Of a DNA stretch of 42,476 nt, positions 1-10,906 are shown piece by piece; positions within the stretch are counted from its first letter, which is position 1; each line of letters starts with the position of its first letter. The translations under genes were made by a program, and so were the position numbers. A model generated the notes under the pieces. That model worked only from the letters and a program-made list of their open reading frames with translations. It searched no databases and was not told the DNA's origin. This DNA comes from Cellulomonas sp. (GTDB taxonomy: Bacteria > Actinomycetota > Actinomycetes > Actinomycetales > Cellulomonadaceae), in contig NZ_JAGIBD010000031.1 in assembly GCF_017744555.1 (NCBI RefSeq), positions 1-42,476 of the forward strand, in the 5' to 3' direction.

Positions 1-2314
<2,314 letters not shown>

Positions 2315-2318
<4 letters not shown>

Positions 2319-3169
2319 CGCGGCCGACGTTCGGCGCCCGCCTCGCGGACGCCATGGACGCGCACGGACCGCTGTGCGTCGGCATCGACCCTCACCCGGG
2401 GCTCCTGGCGGCGTGGGACCTCGCCGACGACGCCGCCGGCCTGCGGCGGTTCGCGCTCACCGTCCTCGACGCCGTCGGCGGCCGGGTCGCGGCCGTCAAG
2501 CCGCAGTCCGCGCTGTTCGAACGGCACGGCTCGGCGGGCGTCGCGGTGCTCGAGGAGGTCGTCGCGGCGGGCCGGGAGACCGGGACGCTCGTCGTCGTCG
2601 ACGCCAAGCGGGGCGACATCGGCTCGACGATGGAGGGCTACGCCGACGCGTACCTCCGGGACGGCTCGCCGCTCGCCGGCGACGCGCTGACGGTCTCGCC
2701 GTACCTCGGGTTCGGGTCCCTCGACCCGGCCGTCGACCTGGCGCTCGCCACCGGGCGCGGGCTGTTCGTCCTGTGCCTGACCTCCAACAAGGAGGGCCAC
2801 GAGGTGCAGCATGCCCGGACCGACGACGGCGTGAGCGTCGCCGCGGCTGTCGCCGCCCGGGCCGCCGCGATCAACGCCGGTGCGCGGCCGCTCGGGTCCG
2901 TCGGCCTCGTCGTCGGCGCCACGGTGGGCGACGCCGCGCAGCGCACGGGCACCGACCTCACGCGCGTCAACGGCCCGCTGCTGGCGCCGGGCGTCGGCGC
3001 CCAGGGGGCCGGTGCGCGCGAGCTCGCGGCCGTCTTCGGCCCCGCCCGGCACCAGGTGCTCGCCTCGTCGTCCCGGGGCGTCCTGGCGGCCGGTCCGGGC
3101 GTCGAGGCGCTCCGCTCCGCGGCCACGAAGGCCGCCGACGAGGCCACCGCGGCGCTGCGCCCGTCCTGA
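2315..3169 (+). CDS. pyrF: Orotidine 5'-phosphate decarboxylase (type 2)
   Basis: A 284-residue protein starting at a GTG that overlaps the carB stop. It decarboxylates OMP to UMP, the last step of de novo pyrimidine synthesis. The start of the barrel reads [15 protein letters not shown]. The catalytic Asp-Lys-Asp region is [20 protein letters not shown], the form typical of the longer type-2 PyrF proteins of actinobacteria and myxobacteria. [15 protein letters not shown] near the C-terminus fits the phosphate-binding loop region. Length and position at the end of the pyr operon agree. A 13-bp hairpin follows 10 bp downstream, so this is probably the last gene of the operon. Confidence 0.96.
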
Positions 3170-3179
3170 CGCCCGCACG

Positions 3180-3218
3180 GACGACGACCCGGTGGGCCCC
3201 GCCCGCCGGGTCGTCGTC
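3180..3218 (+). terminator. Hairpin terminator after pyrF
   Basis: Perfect 13-bp stem: GACGACGACCCGG (3180-3192) pairs with CCGGGTCGTCGTC (3206-3218) around a 13-nt loop. It starts 11 bp after the pyrF stop and has no clear U-tract, as is common in high-GC actinobacteria. Confidence 0.75.
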
Positions 3219-3339
3219 GTGCCCCGTCGGCCGCCGCGCCGGCCGTGGCGGACGGCAAGCGGGACCCGTGGTCGGTGCGGCCCGGCCCGCCCTGCGCACG
3301 TCTGCGCAGGTCGCAAGGACGGCTTCCCGCGCGTCCGCG

Positions 3340-3368
3340 TTGCCGAGGCGGGTGCTGCTCGCTAGTTT
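3340..3368 (+). promoter_or_regulatory. Sigma-A-type promoter of mihF
   Basis: TTGCCG (3340-3345), a 17-bp spacer and TAGTTT (3363-3368). The predicted start near 3375 leaves a leader of about 55 nt carrying the GAGAAGG ribosome-binding site at 3416-3422. Confidence 0.55.
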
Positions 3369-3430
3369 CGTTGTCACGGTCCCGCGCATCTGACGTGGAT
3401 CGCCGGCCCAGTGACGAGAAGGTGACGCGC

Positions 3431-3742
3431 GTGGCTCTCCCTCCGCTGACTCCCGAACAACGAGCCGCAGCGCTCCAGAAGGCCGCCGCCGCGAGGCAGG
3501 CCCGTGCCGAGGTGAAGAACCGCCTCAAGTACTCGCAGGGCACGCTCTCCGAGGTCATCGAGCAAGGACGCAAGGACGAGACGATCGGCAAGCTCAAGGT
3601 CGTCGCGCTCCTCGAGTCCCTGCCTGGCGTCGGCAAGGTCAAGGCGCGTGCGATCATGTCGGAGATCGGCATCTCCGACACCCGGCGGGTGCGTGGCCTC
3701 GGTCCGCACCAGGTGCAGGCCCTGGTCGAGCGCTTCGGGTGA
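3431..3742 (+). CDS. mihF: Actinobacterial integration host factor (mIHF)
   Basis: A 103-residue basic protein, MALPPLTPEQ at the N-terminus. I chose GTG at 3431 because GAGAAGG lies 8 nt upstream and the protein then matches the normal mIHF N-terminus; an in-frame GTG at 3422 is less likely. The N-terminal helix (AAALQKAAAARQARAEVKNR) precedes a helix-two-turn-helix DNA-binding fold containing LPGVGKVKARAIM and the wing-like RRVRGLGPHQ. mIHF is an essential nucleoid-associated protein that bends DNA and supports phage integration in mycobacteria. It is unrelated to the proteobacterial IHF. The mihF-gmk-rpoZ-coaBC-metK order seen here is typical of actinobacteria. Confidence 0.95.
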   Translation: MALPPLTPEQRAAALQKAAAARQARAEVKNRLKYSQGTLSEVIEQGRKDETIGKLKVVALLESLPGVGKVKARAIMSEIGISDTRRVRGLGPHQVQALVERFG

Positions 3743-3790
3743 CGCGCCGGTCGCAGACGACCGCGCGCCACGAGGAGTACAGCACCACAC

Positions 3791-4360
3791 ATGACGACGA
3801 CGCCCGCCCGGCTGACCGTTCTCGCCGGACCTACCGCCGTCGGCAAGGGCACGGTGTCCGCCGACATCCGCGCCCGTTACCCACAGATCTGGCTGTCGGT
3901 GTCCGCGACGACGCGGTCACCGCGGCCGGGGGAGATCGACGGGGTGCACTACCACTTCCTGTCGGTCGACGAGTTCGAGCGGATGGCCGCCCGCGGTGAC
4001 CTGCTCGAGTGGGCGGTGGTGCACGGTCGCAACCGGTACGGCACGCCGCGCAAGCCGGTCGAGGAGCGGCTCGCCGCCGGCGAGCCCGCGCTGCTCGAGA
4101 TCGATCTCCAGGGTGCCCGGCAGGTGCGCGAGTCGATGCCCGACGCGCGCTTCGTCTTCCTCGCGCCGCCCTCGTTCGACGAGCTGGTGCGCCGGCTCGT
4201 CGGGCGGGGGACCGAGGACGCCGAGGAGCGTGAGCGGCGCCTCGAGACCGCGCGCGTCGAGCTCGCGGCCGAGTCGGAGTTCGACCACGTGATCGTCAAC
4301 GACGACGTGCACCGGGCGACGGACGCCCTGGTCGAGGTGATGGGCCTCCCGACCCGGTAG
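3791..4360 (+). CDS. gmk: Guanylate kinase
   Basis: A 189-residue enzyme that phosphorylates GMP to GDP with ATP. The P-loop is GPTAVGKGT (residues 13-21). The GMP-binding segment [20 protein letters not shown] (about 36-55) and the lid region [20 protein letters not shown] are all present. A GAGGAG lies about 13 nt before the ATG. The gene follows mihF after 48 bp and is probably transcribed with it; rpoZ comes next with its own -10 box. Confidence 0.96.
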   Translation: MTTTPARLTVLAGPTAVGKGTVSADIRARYPQIWLSVSATTRSPRPGEIDGVHYHFLSVDEFERMAARGDLLEWAVVHGRNRYGTPRKPVEERLAAGEPALLEIDLQGARQVRESMPDARFVFLAPPSFDELVRRLVGRGTEDAEERERRLETARVELAAESEFDHVIVNDDVHRATDALVEVMGLPTR

Positions 4361-4371
4361 GCCCGACCAGG

Positions 4372-4377
4372 TAGGAT
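4372..4377 (+). promoter_or_regulatory. -10 element TAGGAT upstream of rpoZ
   Basis: TAGGAT at 4372-4377 in the short gmk-rpoZ gap. A start near 4384 would leave a leader of about 32 nt with ACGGGAGA as ribosome-binding site. No convincing -35 box is seen. Confidence 0.45.
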
Positions 4378-4415
4378 CGACCGCAGACCCACCCCCTGAC
4401 GTACGGGAGACCATC

Positions 4416-4679
4416 GTGTCCGGAACCGTTGCCGCCCCCACGGGCATCACCGACCCGCCGATCGACCAGCTGCTCGAGCGCGCCGACTCCAAGTACGCGC
4501 TCGTGCTGTACTCGGCGAAGCGTGCCCGCCAGATCAACGCCTACTACTCGCAGCTCAACGAGGGCCTGCTCGAGTACGTCGGCCCCCTCGTGGAGACGCG
4601 TCCGCAGGAGAAGCCGCTGTCGATCGCGATGCGCGAGATCGACGCGGGCCTGCTGACCGCCGAGGCCACGGAGGCCTGA
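4416..4679 (+). CDS. rpoZ: RNA polymerase omega subunit
   Basis: An 87-residue protein starting at GTG. The core omega motif is present: [20 protein letters not shown] followed by [14 protein letters not shown]. Omega helps fold and recruit the beta-prime subunit in the RNA polymerase core. The C-terminal [15 protein letters not shown] is the conserved actinobacterial ending. coaBC starts 10 bp downstream, so the two are likely one transcript. Confidence 0.95.
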   Translation: MSGTVAAPTGITDPPIDQLLERADSKYALVLYSAKRARQINAYYSQLNEGLLEYVGPLVETRPQEKPLSIAMREIDAGLLTAEATEA

Positions 4680-4689
4680 GCGTCCGCCC

Positions 4690-5880
4690 ATGCGGATCGT
4701 CCTCGGTGTCGCGGGCGGCATCGCCGCCTACAAGGCCGTCCTCCTGCTGCGCCTGCTCCGGGAGGGCGGCCATGACGTGCGTGTCGTGCCGACGCGCGCG
4801 GCGCTCGAGTTCGTCGGGCGTGCGACGTGGGAGGCCCTGTCCGGGCAGCCGGTGACCACGGACGTCTTCGAGGACGTCGACCAGGTCGCGCACGTCGCGG
4901 TCGGCCAGCAGGCCGAGCTCGTGATCGTGGCTCCGGCGACCGCCGACCTGCTCGCGCGCGCCGCGGGCGGTCGGGCCGACGACCTGCTGACCGCGACCCT
5001 CCTGGTCGCGCGCTGCCCGGTGCTCATGGCGCCGGCGATGCACACCGAGATGTGGCTGCACCCCGCCACGACGGCGAACGTCGCGACGCTGCGGGCGCGC
5101 GGCGTGCACGTGCTCGACCCCGACGCGGGGCGGCTCACGGGTGCCGACACCGGCCCCGGACGACTGCCGGAACCTGAGGCCATCGCCGCCGCCGCACTGG
5201 CGCTGGTCGGTCCTCGCGACCTCGTGGGGCGCCACGTCGTCGTCTCTGCCGGCGGGACGCGCGAGCCGCTGGACCCCGTGCGGTTCCTCGGCAACCGGTC
5301 GTCCGGTCGCCAGGGTGTCGCGCTGGCCCGCACCGCGCTCGCCCGCGGCGCCCAGGTCACGCTGGTGGCCGCGAACATGTCGGTGCCGCCGCCGGCCGGT
5401 GCCGACGTCGTGCAGGTCGAGACCGCGGCCGAGCTCCGGGACGCCGTGCGGACCGCGGCGAAGGTCGCCGACGTCGTGGTGATGGCCGCAGCCGTCGCCG
5501 ACTACCGGCCGGCCACGGTCGTCTCGTCGAAGATCAAGAAGCGGGCGGACGGGTCCGCGCCCCCGCTCGAGCTCGTGCAGACCACGGACATCCTCGCCGA
5601 GCTCGCGCGCGACAGGCCCCGTCCGGGGCAGCTCGTCGTCGGGTTCGCCGCCGAGACCGGCGACGACGAGGGGTCGGTGCTGGACCACGGCCGCGCCAAG
5701 GCCGCCCGCAAGGGCGCGGACCTGCTCGTCGTGAACGCGGTGGGCGGCGGGCTGGGCTTCGGTACGGACACGAACGAGGTCGTGGTGCTCGACGGGATCG
5801 GCAACGTCGTCGCCCGCAGCGCGGGGTCGAAGGACGAGGTCGCGCACGCCGTCTGGGACGCGGTGCTGGCGGCTTCCTGA
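4690..5880 (+). CDS. coaBC: Bifunctional phosphopantothenoylcysteine decarboxylase / phosphopantothenate-cysteine ligase
   Basis: A 396-residue two-domain enzyme of coenzyme A synthesis. The CoaC flavin domain occupies about residues 1-180: [12 protein letters not shown], the catalytic His in VAHVAV (H68) and PAMHTEMW (115-122). The CoaB domain follows: [29 protein letters not shown] and the Lys-rich KIKKR. It couples 4'-phosphopantothenate with cysteine and then decarboxylates the product to 4'-phosphopantetheine. The textbook CoaC motif is PXMNXXMW, and here the Asn is His. From memory this occurs in other actinobacterial CoaBC proteins, so it need not mean loss of activity. The length is normal. 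Confidence 0.95.
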   Translation: MRIVLGVAGGIAAYKAVLLLRLLREGGHDVRVVPTRAALEFVGRATWEALSGQPVTTDVFEDVDQVAHVAVGQQAELVIVAPATADLLARAAGGRADDLLTATLLVARCPVLMAPAMHTEMWLHPATTANVATLRARGVHVLDPDAGRLTGADTGPGRLPEPEAIAAAALALVGPRDLVGRHVVVSAGGTREPLDPVRFLGNRSSGRQGVALARTALARGAQVTLVAANMSVPPPAGADVVQVETAAELRDAVRTAAKVADVVVMAAAVADYRPATVVSSKIKKRADGSAPPLELVQTTDILAELARDRPRPGQLVVGFAAETGDDEGSVLDHGRAKAARKGADLLVVNAVGGGLGFGTDTNEVVVLDGIGNVVARSAGSKDEVAHAVWDAVLAAS

Positions 5881-5910
5881 ACGCGTCATCAGCAGCCCCT
5901 GGTCGGCCGT

Positions 5911-5916
5911 TACGCT
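5911..5916 (+). promoter_or_regulatory. -10 TACGCT of metK, leaderless arrangement
   Basis: TACGCT lies 7 nt before the metK ATG, so transcription should begin at or next to the A of the start codon. No ribosome-binding site is present. Confidence 0.6.
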
Positions 5917-5923
5917 GTGCGCC

Positions 5924-7126
5924 ATGATCGATCCGAGCCTGCGCCTGTTCACGTCCGAGTCCGTGACCGAGGGGCATCCGGACAAGGTCTGTGACCAGAT
6001 CTCCGACGCGATCCTCGACGCGATCCTGGAGCAGGACCCGCAGGCCCGCGTCGCGGTCGAGACGATGGTGACCACCGGGCTCGTGCACGTGGCGGGCGAG
6101 GTGACCACGTCCGCGTACGTCGAGATCCCCCAGGTCGTGCGTGAGGTCGTGCGGGGTATCGGCTACACGTCGTCGCACATCGGCTTCGACGGCGAGTCGT
6201 GCGGCGTCTCGGTGTCGATCGGTCAGCAGTCGCCCGACATCGCCGCGGGCGTCGACAAGGCCATCGAGGTCCGCGAGGACACCTCCGACATGGACCCGCT
6301 CGACCTGCAGGGTGCCGGCGACCAGGGGCTCATGTTCGGCTACGCCTCGGACGACACCCCGAGCTTCCTGCCGCTGCCGATCTGGGTCGCGCACCGGCTC
6401 GCCGAGCGGCTCGCCCAGGTGCGCAAGGAGGGCGTCGTCCCGGGGCTGCGGCCCGACGGCAAGACGCAGGTGACGGTCGGGTACGACGGCGACCGTGCGG
6501 TCACGATCGACACGGTCGTCCTGTCGACGCAGCACGACCCGGACGTGCAGCTCGAGTCGACGCTGCGCCCGGCGATCGCGGAGCACGTCGTCGCGCCGGT
6601 GCTGGCCGGGCTCGAGCTCGACGCGAGCGGCCACCGCCTCCTCGTGAACCCCACGGGCACGTTCGTGGTGGGCGGCCCGCAGGGCGACGCCGGGCTCACG
6701 GGCCGCAAGATCATCGTCGACACGTACGGCGGGATCTCCCGGCACGGCGGTGGCGCGTTCTCGGGCAAGGATCCCTCGAAGGTGGACCGGTCGGCCGCGT
6801 ACGCGATGCGGTGGGTCGCGAAGAACGTCGTCGCTGCCGGGCTCGCCCGCCGTTGCGAGGTGCAGGTCGCCTACGCGATCGGCAAGGCGCACCCGGTCGG
6901 CCTGTACGTCGAGACGTTCGGTACGGCGACCGTCCCCGAGGCGCGGCTGACGGCCGCGATCCGCGAGGTCTTCGACCTGCGTCCGGCCGCGATCATCCGC
7001 GACCTCGACCTGCTGCGCCCGATCTACCGGCGGACGGCGGCGTACGGGCACTTCGGGCGCGAGCTGCCCGAGTTCACCTGGGAGCGGACGGACCGGGTCG
7101 ACGACCTGCGGTCCGCGGTCGGCTGA
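5924..7126 (+). CDS. metK: S-adenosylmethionine synthetase
   Basis: A 400-residue enzyme that makes SAM from methionine and ATP. Signature motifs: [20 protein letters not shown] near residues 10-30 (GHPDK contacts ATP), [12 protein letters not shown] near 125-136 (hexapeptide signature 1), and [20 protein letters not shown] near 275 (signature 2). It starts 43 bp after coaBC from its own leaderless promoter. The gap is too short for a SAM riboswitch. priA follows after 52 bp. Confidence 0.97.
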   Translation: MIDPSLRLFTSESVTEGHPDKVCDQISDAILDAILEQDPQARVAVETMVTTGLVHVAGEVTTSAYVEIPQVVREVVRGIGYTSSHIGFDGESCGVSVSIGQQSPDIAAGVDKAIEVREDTSDMDPLDLQGAGDQGLMFGYASDDTPSFLPLPIWVAHRLAERLAQVRKEGVVPGLRPDGKTQVTVGYDGDRAVTIDTVVLSTQHDPDVQLESTLRPAIAEHVVAPVLAGLELDASGHRLLVNPTGTFVVGGPQGDAGLTGRKIIVDTYGGISRHGGGAFSGKDPSKVDRSAAYAMRWVAKNVVAAGLARRCEVQVAYAIGKAHPVGLYVETFGTATVPEARLTAAIREVFDLRPAAIIRDLDLLRPIYRRTAAYGHFGRELPEFTWERTDRVDDLRSAVG

Positions 7127-7178
7127 TCGCCCCGGGAGGCCGTCGTCCCGCGCGGCGCGCGGATGGTGTGATGGGCGC

Positions 7179-9275
7179 GTGGAGGTGACGGACGGCGGCG
7201 AGCAGCTCGTGCTCGACGGCCTGCCCGCGCCGCGGGCCCGGCGGCGCGTCCGTGCGGCCACCGGCGGTCAGCCCCTCGCGGAGGACCGCCCGGTGGCGCG
7301 GGTCGCGATCGACCTGCCGCCGGCGCACCTCGACCGGCCGTTCGAGTACGCCGTGCCGGCGAGCATGGCGGTGGGGGCGGTCGCGGGTGCCCGGGTCAAG
7401 GTCCGGTTCGGCCGGCAGGACGTCGACGGGTACGTGCTGGAGCGGGTCGACACTGCCGACCACGAGGGCGAGCTCCAACCGCTGCGTCGGGTCGTCTCGG
7501 ACCTGCCCGTGCTGACCCCGGCGGTGGCGCGGCTGGCCCGTGCAGTCGCGGACCGGTGGGCGGGCACGCTCGTCGACGTCCTGCGGCTCGCCGTCCCACC
7601 CCGGCACGCCCGTGTCGAGGGCGAATCGGTGGGGGAGCCTGCGGGGCCCCTGGTCCCGCACGCGTCGGCGACGGCGTGGGACGCGTATCGCGGTGGGCAT
7701 GCCTTCCTCCAGCACGTGACGGCCGGCGGTGCGCCACGCGCCGTCTGGACGGCACTTCCGGGGGCGCGCGGTGAGCGGTGGCCGGACGCGATCGCGCAGG
7801 CCGTCGCCGCCGCCGTGCTCGGCGGGCGAGGTGCGCTCGTCGTGGTCCCCGACGCGCGCGACGTCGACCGCGTCCTCGACGCGCTCGACGACGCCGGCGT
7901 GCCGCGGTGGACGGCGGAGCGGCCGCACGGTGCCGTCCGGCTGACCGCCGACGACGGCCCTGCGGCCCGGTACCGGGCATTCCTTGCAGCGCTGCGCGGC
8001 GAGGCGCAGGTCGTCGTCGGCACGCGCGCGTCCGCGTTCGCACCGGTGCGCGACCTCGGCCTGGTCGTGTGCTGGGACGACGGCGACAGCCTGCACGCCG
8101 AGCCGCGCGCGCCGTACCCGCACGTCCGCGAGGTGCTCGCACTGCGGTCCGAGCTCGAGGGCTGCGCGTTCCTCGTCGGCGCCCACGGACGCACGGTCCA
8201 GGCGCAGGGGCTCGTCGCGACCGGCTGGGCGCGTGAGGTCGCCGCCGACCGGGCGACGACCCGGGCCCGGACGGCGCGTGTGCGGGCGCTCGACTCGACC
8301 GAGCTCGCCCGCGAGGGACCGGCCGCGGCGGCGCGGCTGCCCACACCGGCGTGGCGGACCATCCGTGACCGCCTCGCCGTGGGGCCGGTGCTCGTGCAGG
8401 TGCCGCGGGCCGGCTACCTGCCGGTCGTGGCGTGCGGGCGCTGCCGTGCGTCGGCGCGGTGCGGCACGTGCCACGGCCCGCTCGGCATCACGGTCGCGGA
8501 CGGCACGCCCACGTGCGGGTGGTGCGGGCGGCTCGCGACGGGCTGGCGGTGCGACGAGTGCGGTGCGGGTGCGCTGCGGTCGGTGCAGGTGGGGTCGCAG
8601 CGGACCGCCGAGGAGCTCGGGCGCGCGTTCCCCGGCTTCCCGGTGCGCGTGTCGGGGGCTCGTGCTGCCGGGGGGGTGCTCGCGACCGTGCGGGACGTCC
8701 CCGCGCTCGTCGTCGCGACGCCCGGCGCCGAGCCGGTCGCCCCCGAGGGTTACGCCGCAGCGGTGCTCCTGGACGCCGCGACCAGCGCGGGTCAGGGGCT
8801 GGGTGCGGCGGAGGACGCCGTCAGGCGGTGGCTCGCGGCCGCCGCGCTCGTGCGGTCGGCGTCCGACGGGGGACAGGTGCTGCTCGTCGGCGACGCGCCG
8901 GAGCGGGCTGCGCAGGCGCTCGTGCGCTGGGACCCGGAGGGTCTGGCGTCGCGCGAGCTCGACGAGCGGGCGGAGCTCCAGCTGCCCCCGGCGGTCCGGA
9001 TCGCCTCGGTCACCGGGCCACGTGACGCGGTGCTCGCCGTGGTCGAGCGTGTCGACGGCGTCGAGGTGCTGGGTCCGGTGCCCGTGACGGGCGGCCGCGC
9101 GGCCGAGCGGTCGGTGCCGGGTGCCCTCGAGCCCGACGTCCGCGCGCTGCTGCGCGTCCCCCGGGCGCAGGGGCAGGCGCTCGCCCGGTCGCTCGCGGCG
9201 TCGCTCGCGGTCCGCAGCGCGCGGCGTGAGGGTGGCACGGTGCGCGTCCAGCTCGATCCGACGGACCTCACGTGA
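7179..9275 (+). CDS. priA: Replication restart protein PriA, helicase motifs degenerate
   Basis: A 698-residue protein. The N-terminal 3'-DNA-binding domain is recognisable: ARVAIDLPPAHLDRPFEYAVP and ARVKVRFGRQDVDGYVLE. The zinc region is intact, with four CxxC pairs between about residues 418 and 461 (CGRC, CGTC, CGWC, CDEC). The ATPase motifs are not. Where Walker A (GxTGSGKT) belongs the sequence reads LPGARGERWP, and the DEEH box is WDDGDSLHAEP. Loss of helicase residues is known for actinobacterial PriA, so the protein is probably a structural restart factor or loading platform. The start is the GTG at 7179; an upstream promoter is not convincing. The stop overlaps the next gene by 4 bp. 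Confidence 0.9.
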   Translation: MEVTDGGEQLVLDGLPAPRARRRVRAATGGQPLAEDRPVARVAIDLPPAHLDRPFEYAVPASMAVGAVAGARVKVRFGRQDVDGYVLERVDTADHEGELQPLRRVVSDLPVLTPAVARLARAVADRWAGTLVDVLRLAVPPRHARVEGESVGEPAGPLVPHASATAWDAYRGGHAFLQHVTAGGAPRAVWTALPGARGERWPDAIAQAVAAAVLGGRGALVVVPDARDVDRVLDALDDAGVPRWTAERPHGAVRLTADDGPAARYRAFLAALRGEAQVVVGTRASAFAPVRDLGLVVCWDDGDSLHAEPRAPYPHVREVLALRSELEGCAFLVGAHGRTVQAQGLVATGWAREVAADRATTRARTARVRALDSTELAREGPAAAARLPTPAWRTIRDRLAVGPVLVQVPRAGYLPVVACGRCRASARCGTCHGPLGITVADGTPTCGWCGRLATGWRCDECGAGALRSVQVGSQRTAEELGRAFPGFPVRVSGARAAGGVLATVRDVPALVVATPGAEPVAPEGYAAAVLLDAATSAGQGLGAAEDAVRRWLAAAALVRSASDGGQVLLVGDAPERAAQALVRWDPEGLASRELDERAELQLPPAVRIASVTGPRDAVLAVVERVDGVEVLGPVPVTGGRAAERSVPGALEPDVRALLRVPRAQGQALARSLAASLAVRSARREGGTVRVQLDPTDLT

Positions 9276-9889
9276 CGGCGCCCGAGGCGGTCGTGCTCGA
9301 CCTCGGGAACGTGGTCCTCGGATGGGACCCGTACGGACCGTTCGTCGGGCGGATGGACCGGGCCGCGGTCGACGAGTTCTTCGCCGACGTCGACTTCGCG
9401 GCGTTCAACCACCGGCAGGACGCGGGCAGGAGCTGGGCGGACGCGCGGGCCGACGTCGCCGAACGGTTCCCGCAGCACGTCGGTGCCGTCGACCTGTACG
9501 TCGAGCACTTCGTCGAGGCGCTGTCCGGGCCGGTCCCGGGCATGGAGGCCCTGGTGCGCGACCTCCTGGCCGCCGGCGTGCGGGTCGTCGGCCTGACGAA
9601 CTGGTCGGCCGAGACGTTCCACCACGCCGAGCTCGTCGCCCCGGCAGTGGGGCTGATGGAGGGCGTCGTCGTGTCCGGCGAGACCGGCCTGGCGAAGCCG
9701 GACCCGCGGATCTTCGAGCTGACGGCCCGGCGGTTCGGCCTGACGCCCGCCCGGACGGTCTTCGTGGACGACTCGCGGCCCAACGTCGAGGCCGCCGCGC
9801 GTGTCGGCTTCGACGCCGTGCTGTTCACGTCCGCGGACCGGCTCCGCGCCGACCTCGCCGTGCGGGGTCTCGACCTGCCGGCCTCCTGA
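9272..9889 (+). CDS. HAD-family hydrolase, YihX-like phosphatase
   Basis: A 205-residue cytosolic protein whose GTG overlaps the priA stop, so it is translationally coupled to priA. Motif I is VVLDLGNVVLGWDP: the nucleophile Asp is D10 and the D+2 position is Gly, as in the YihX group. Motif II is VVGLTNWSAE, the motif III lysine is in GLAKPDPRIF, and motif IV is VFVDDSRPN. The cap is the short helical C1 type. E. coli YihX dephosphorylates glucose-1-phosphate; the substrate here cannot be read from the sequence. The family call is secure, the substrate is not. Confidence 0.85.
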   Translation: MTAPEAVVLDLGNVVLGWDPYGPFVGRMDRAAVDEFFADVDFAAFNHRQDAGRSWADARADVAERFPQHVGAVDLYVEHFVEALSGPVPGMEALVRDLLAAGVRVVGLTNWSAETFHHAELVAPAVGLMEGVVVSGETGLAKPDPRIFELTARRFGLTPARTVFVDDSRPNVEAAARVGFDAVLFTSADRLRADLAVRGLDLPAS

Positions 9890-9951
9890 GCAGCGCCCCC
9901 TGCACAGCAGGCCGGCAGAGCATCCCGACAGAGCGACAGGACCGGGCCACC

Positions 9952-9957
9952 TAGGAT
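9952..9957 (+). promoter_or_regulatory. -10 TAGGAT of fmt, leaderless arrangement
   Basis: TAGGAT ends 7 nt before the fmt ATG at 9965, with no ribosome-binding site between. A weak 5-bp hairpin (9899-9911) after the HAD gene could end the upstream transcript. Confidence 0.6.
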
Positions 9958-9964
9958 CGACGCC

Positions 9965-10906
9965 ATGCGACTGCTCTTCGCCGGTACCCCTGCGGCCGCG
10001 GTGCCGTCGCTCGAGGCGCTCCTCGCCTCCCGTCACGAGGTCGTGGCGGTGCTGACCCGTCCCGACGCGCGATCGGGACGCGGGCGCACGCTCGCGCCGA
10101 GCCCGGTCAAGGCGGCCGCGACCGAGGCGGGCATCGAGGTGCTGACACCGGGCAGCCCGCGCGACGAGGACTTCCGGGCCAGGCTCGCCGAGCTCGCCGT
10201 CGACGCGGCCCCGGTGGTCGCGTACGGGGCGCTCCTGCCCGCGTCGGTGCTCGACGTGCCGACGCACGGCTGGGTCAACCTGCACTTCTCCGTCCTGCCC
10301 GCGTGGCGTGGTGCCGCGCCCGTGCAGCGTGCCGTCATCGCGGGCGACGAGGTCACGGGGGCGTCGACGTTCCGCATCGAGGAGGGTCTCGACACCGGTC
10401 CCGTCTACGGGACGCTCACCGAGACCGTGCGCCCGCGCGACACCTCCGGGGCGCTGCTCGAGCGGCTGTCGGTCGCGGGTGCGCAGCTGCTGGTGCGGAC
10501 GCTCGACGGCATCGAGGACGGGATCCTCAGCCCCGCGCCCCAGCCGGCCGACGGTGTGAGCCTGGCACCGAAGCTCGAGGTCGAGGACGCGCGCGTCCGC
10601 TGGACCCACCCGGCGCACGCGGTCGACCGGCGCATCCGGGGCTGCACGCCCGCACCCGGGGCGTGGACGTCGCTGCCGGACGGGTCGCGGCTCGGCCTGG
10701 GTCCCGTGGTCCCGGTCCCGGAGGTCGACGACCTCGCGCCGGGTCAGGTGCGGGTCGCGAAGCACGAGGTGCTCGTCGGCACGGGCGGGCACGCGGTCCG
10801 CCTCGGCGACGTGACGCCGCCCGGCAAGCGCCCGATGGCCGCGGCCGACTGGGCGCGCGGCGCCCGTCTCGACGACGCGGTCGTGCTGGGGGCGGGCCAT
10901 GAGTGA
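9965..10906 (+). CDS. fmt: Methionyl-tRNA formyltransferase
   Basis: A 313-residue enzyme that formylates initiator Met-tRNA with 10-formyl-THF. Catalytic residues are all present: N105 and H107 in [19 protein letters not shown] and D143 in EEGLDTGP. The C-terminal OB-like tRNA-binding domain ([15 protein letters not shown] onward) is complete. Residue numbering agrees with E. coli Fmt to within one position. The start is set by the leaderless promoter. The gene overlaps rsmB by 8 bp. Confidence 0.96.
   Translation: MRLLFAGTPAAAVPSLEALLASRHEVVAVLTRPDARSGRGRTLAPSPVKAAATEAGIEVLTPGSPRDEDFRARLAELAVDAAPVVAYGALLPASVLDVPTHGWVNLHFSVLPAWRGAAPVQRAVIAGDEVTGASTFRIEEGLDTGPVYGTLTETVRPRDTSGALLERLSVAGAQLLVRTLDGIEDGILSPAPQPADGVSLAPKLEVEDARVRWTHPAHAVDRRIRGCTPAPGAWTSLPDGSRLGLGPVVPVPEVDDLAPGQVRVAKHEVLVGTGGHAVRLGDVTPPGKRPMAAADWARGARLDDAVVLGAGHE

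Noticed and set aside
3422..3742. Longer mIHF from GTG 3422 or 3245
   Set aside because: GTG 3422 overlaps the ribosome-binding site of 3431, and the 3245 form reads through the pyrF-mihF gap and promoter with non-conserved residues.
5881..5923. SAM riboswitch before metK
   Set aside because: Only 43 bp are available and the gene appears leaderless.
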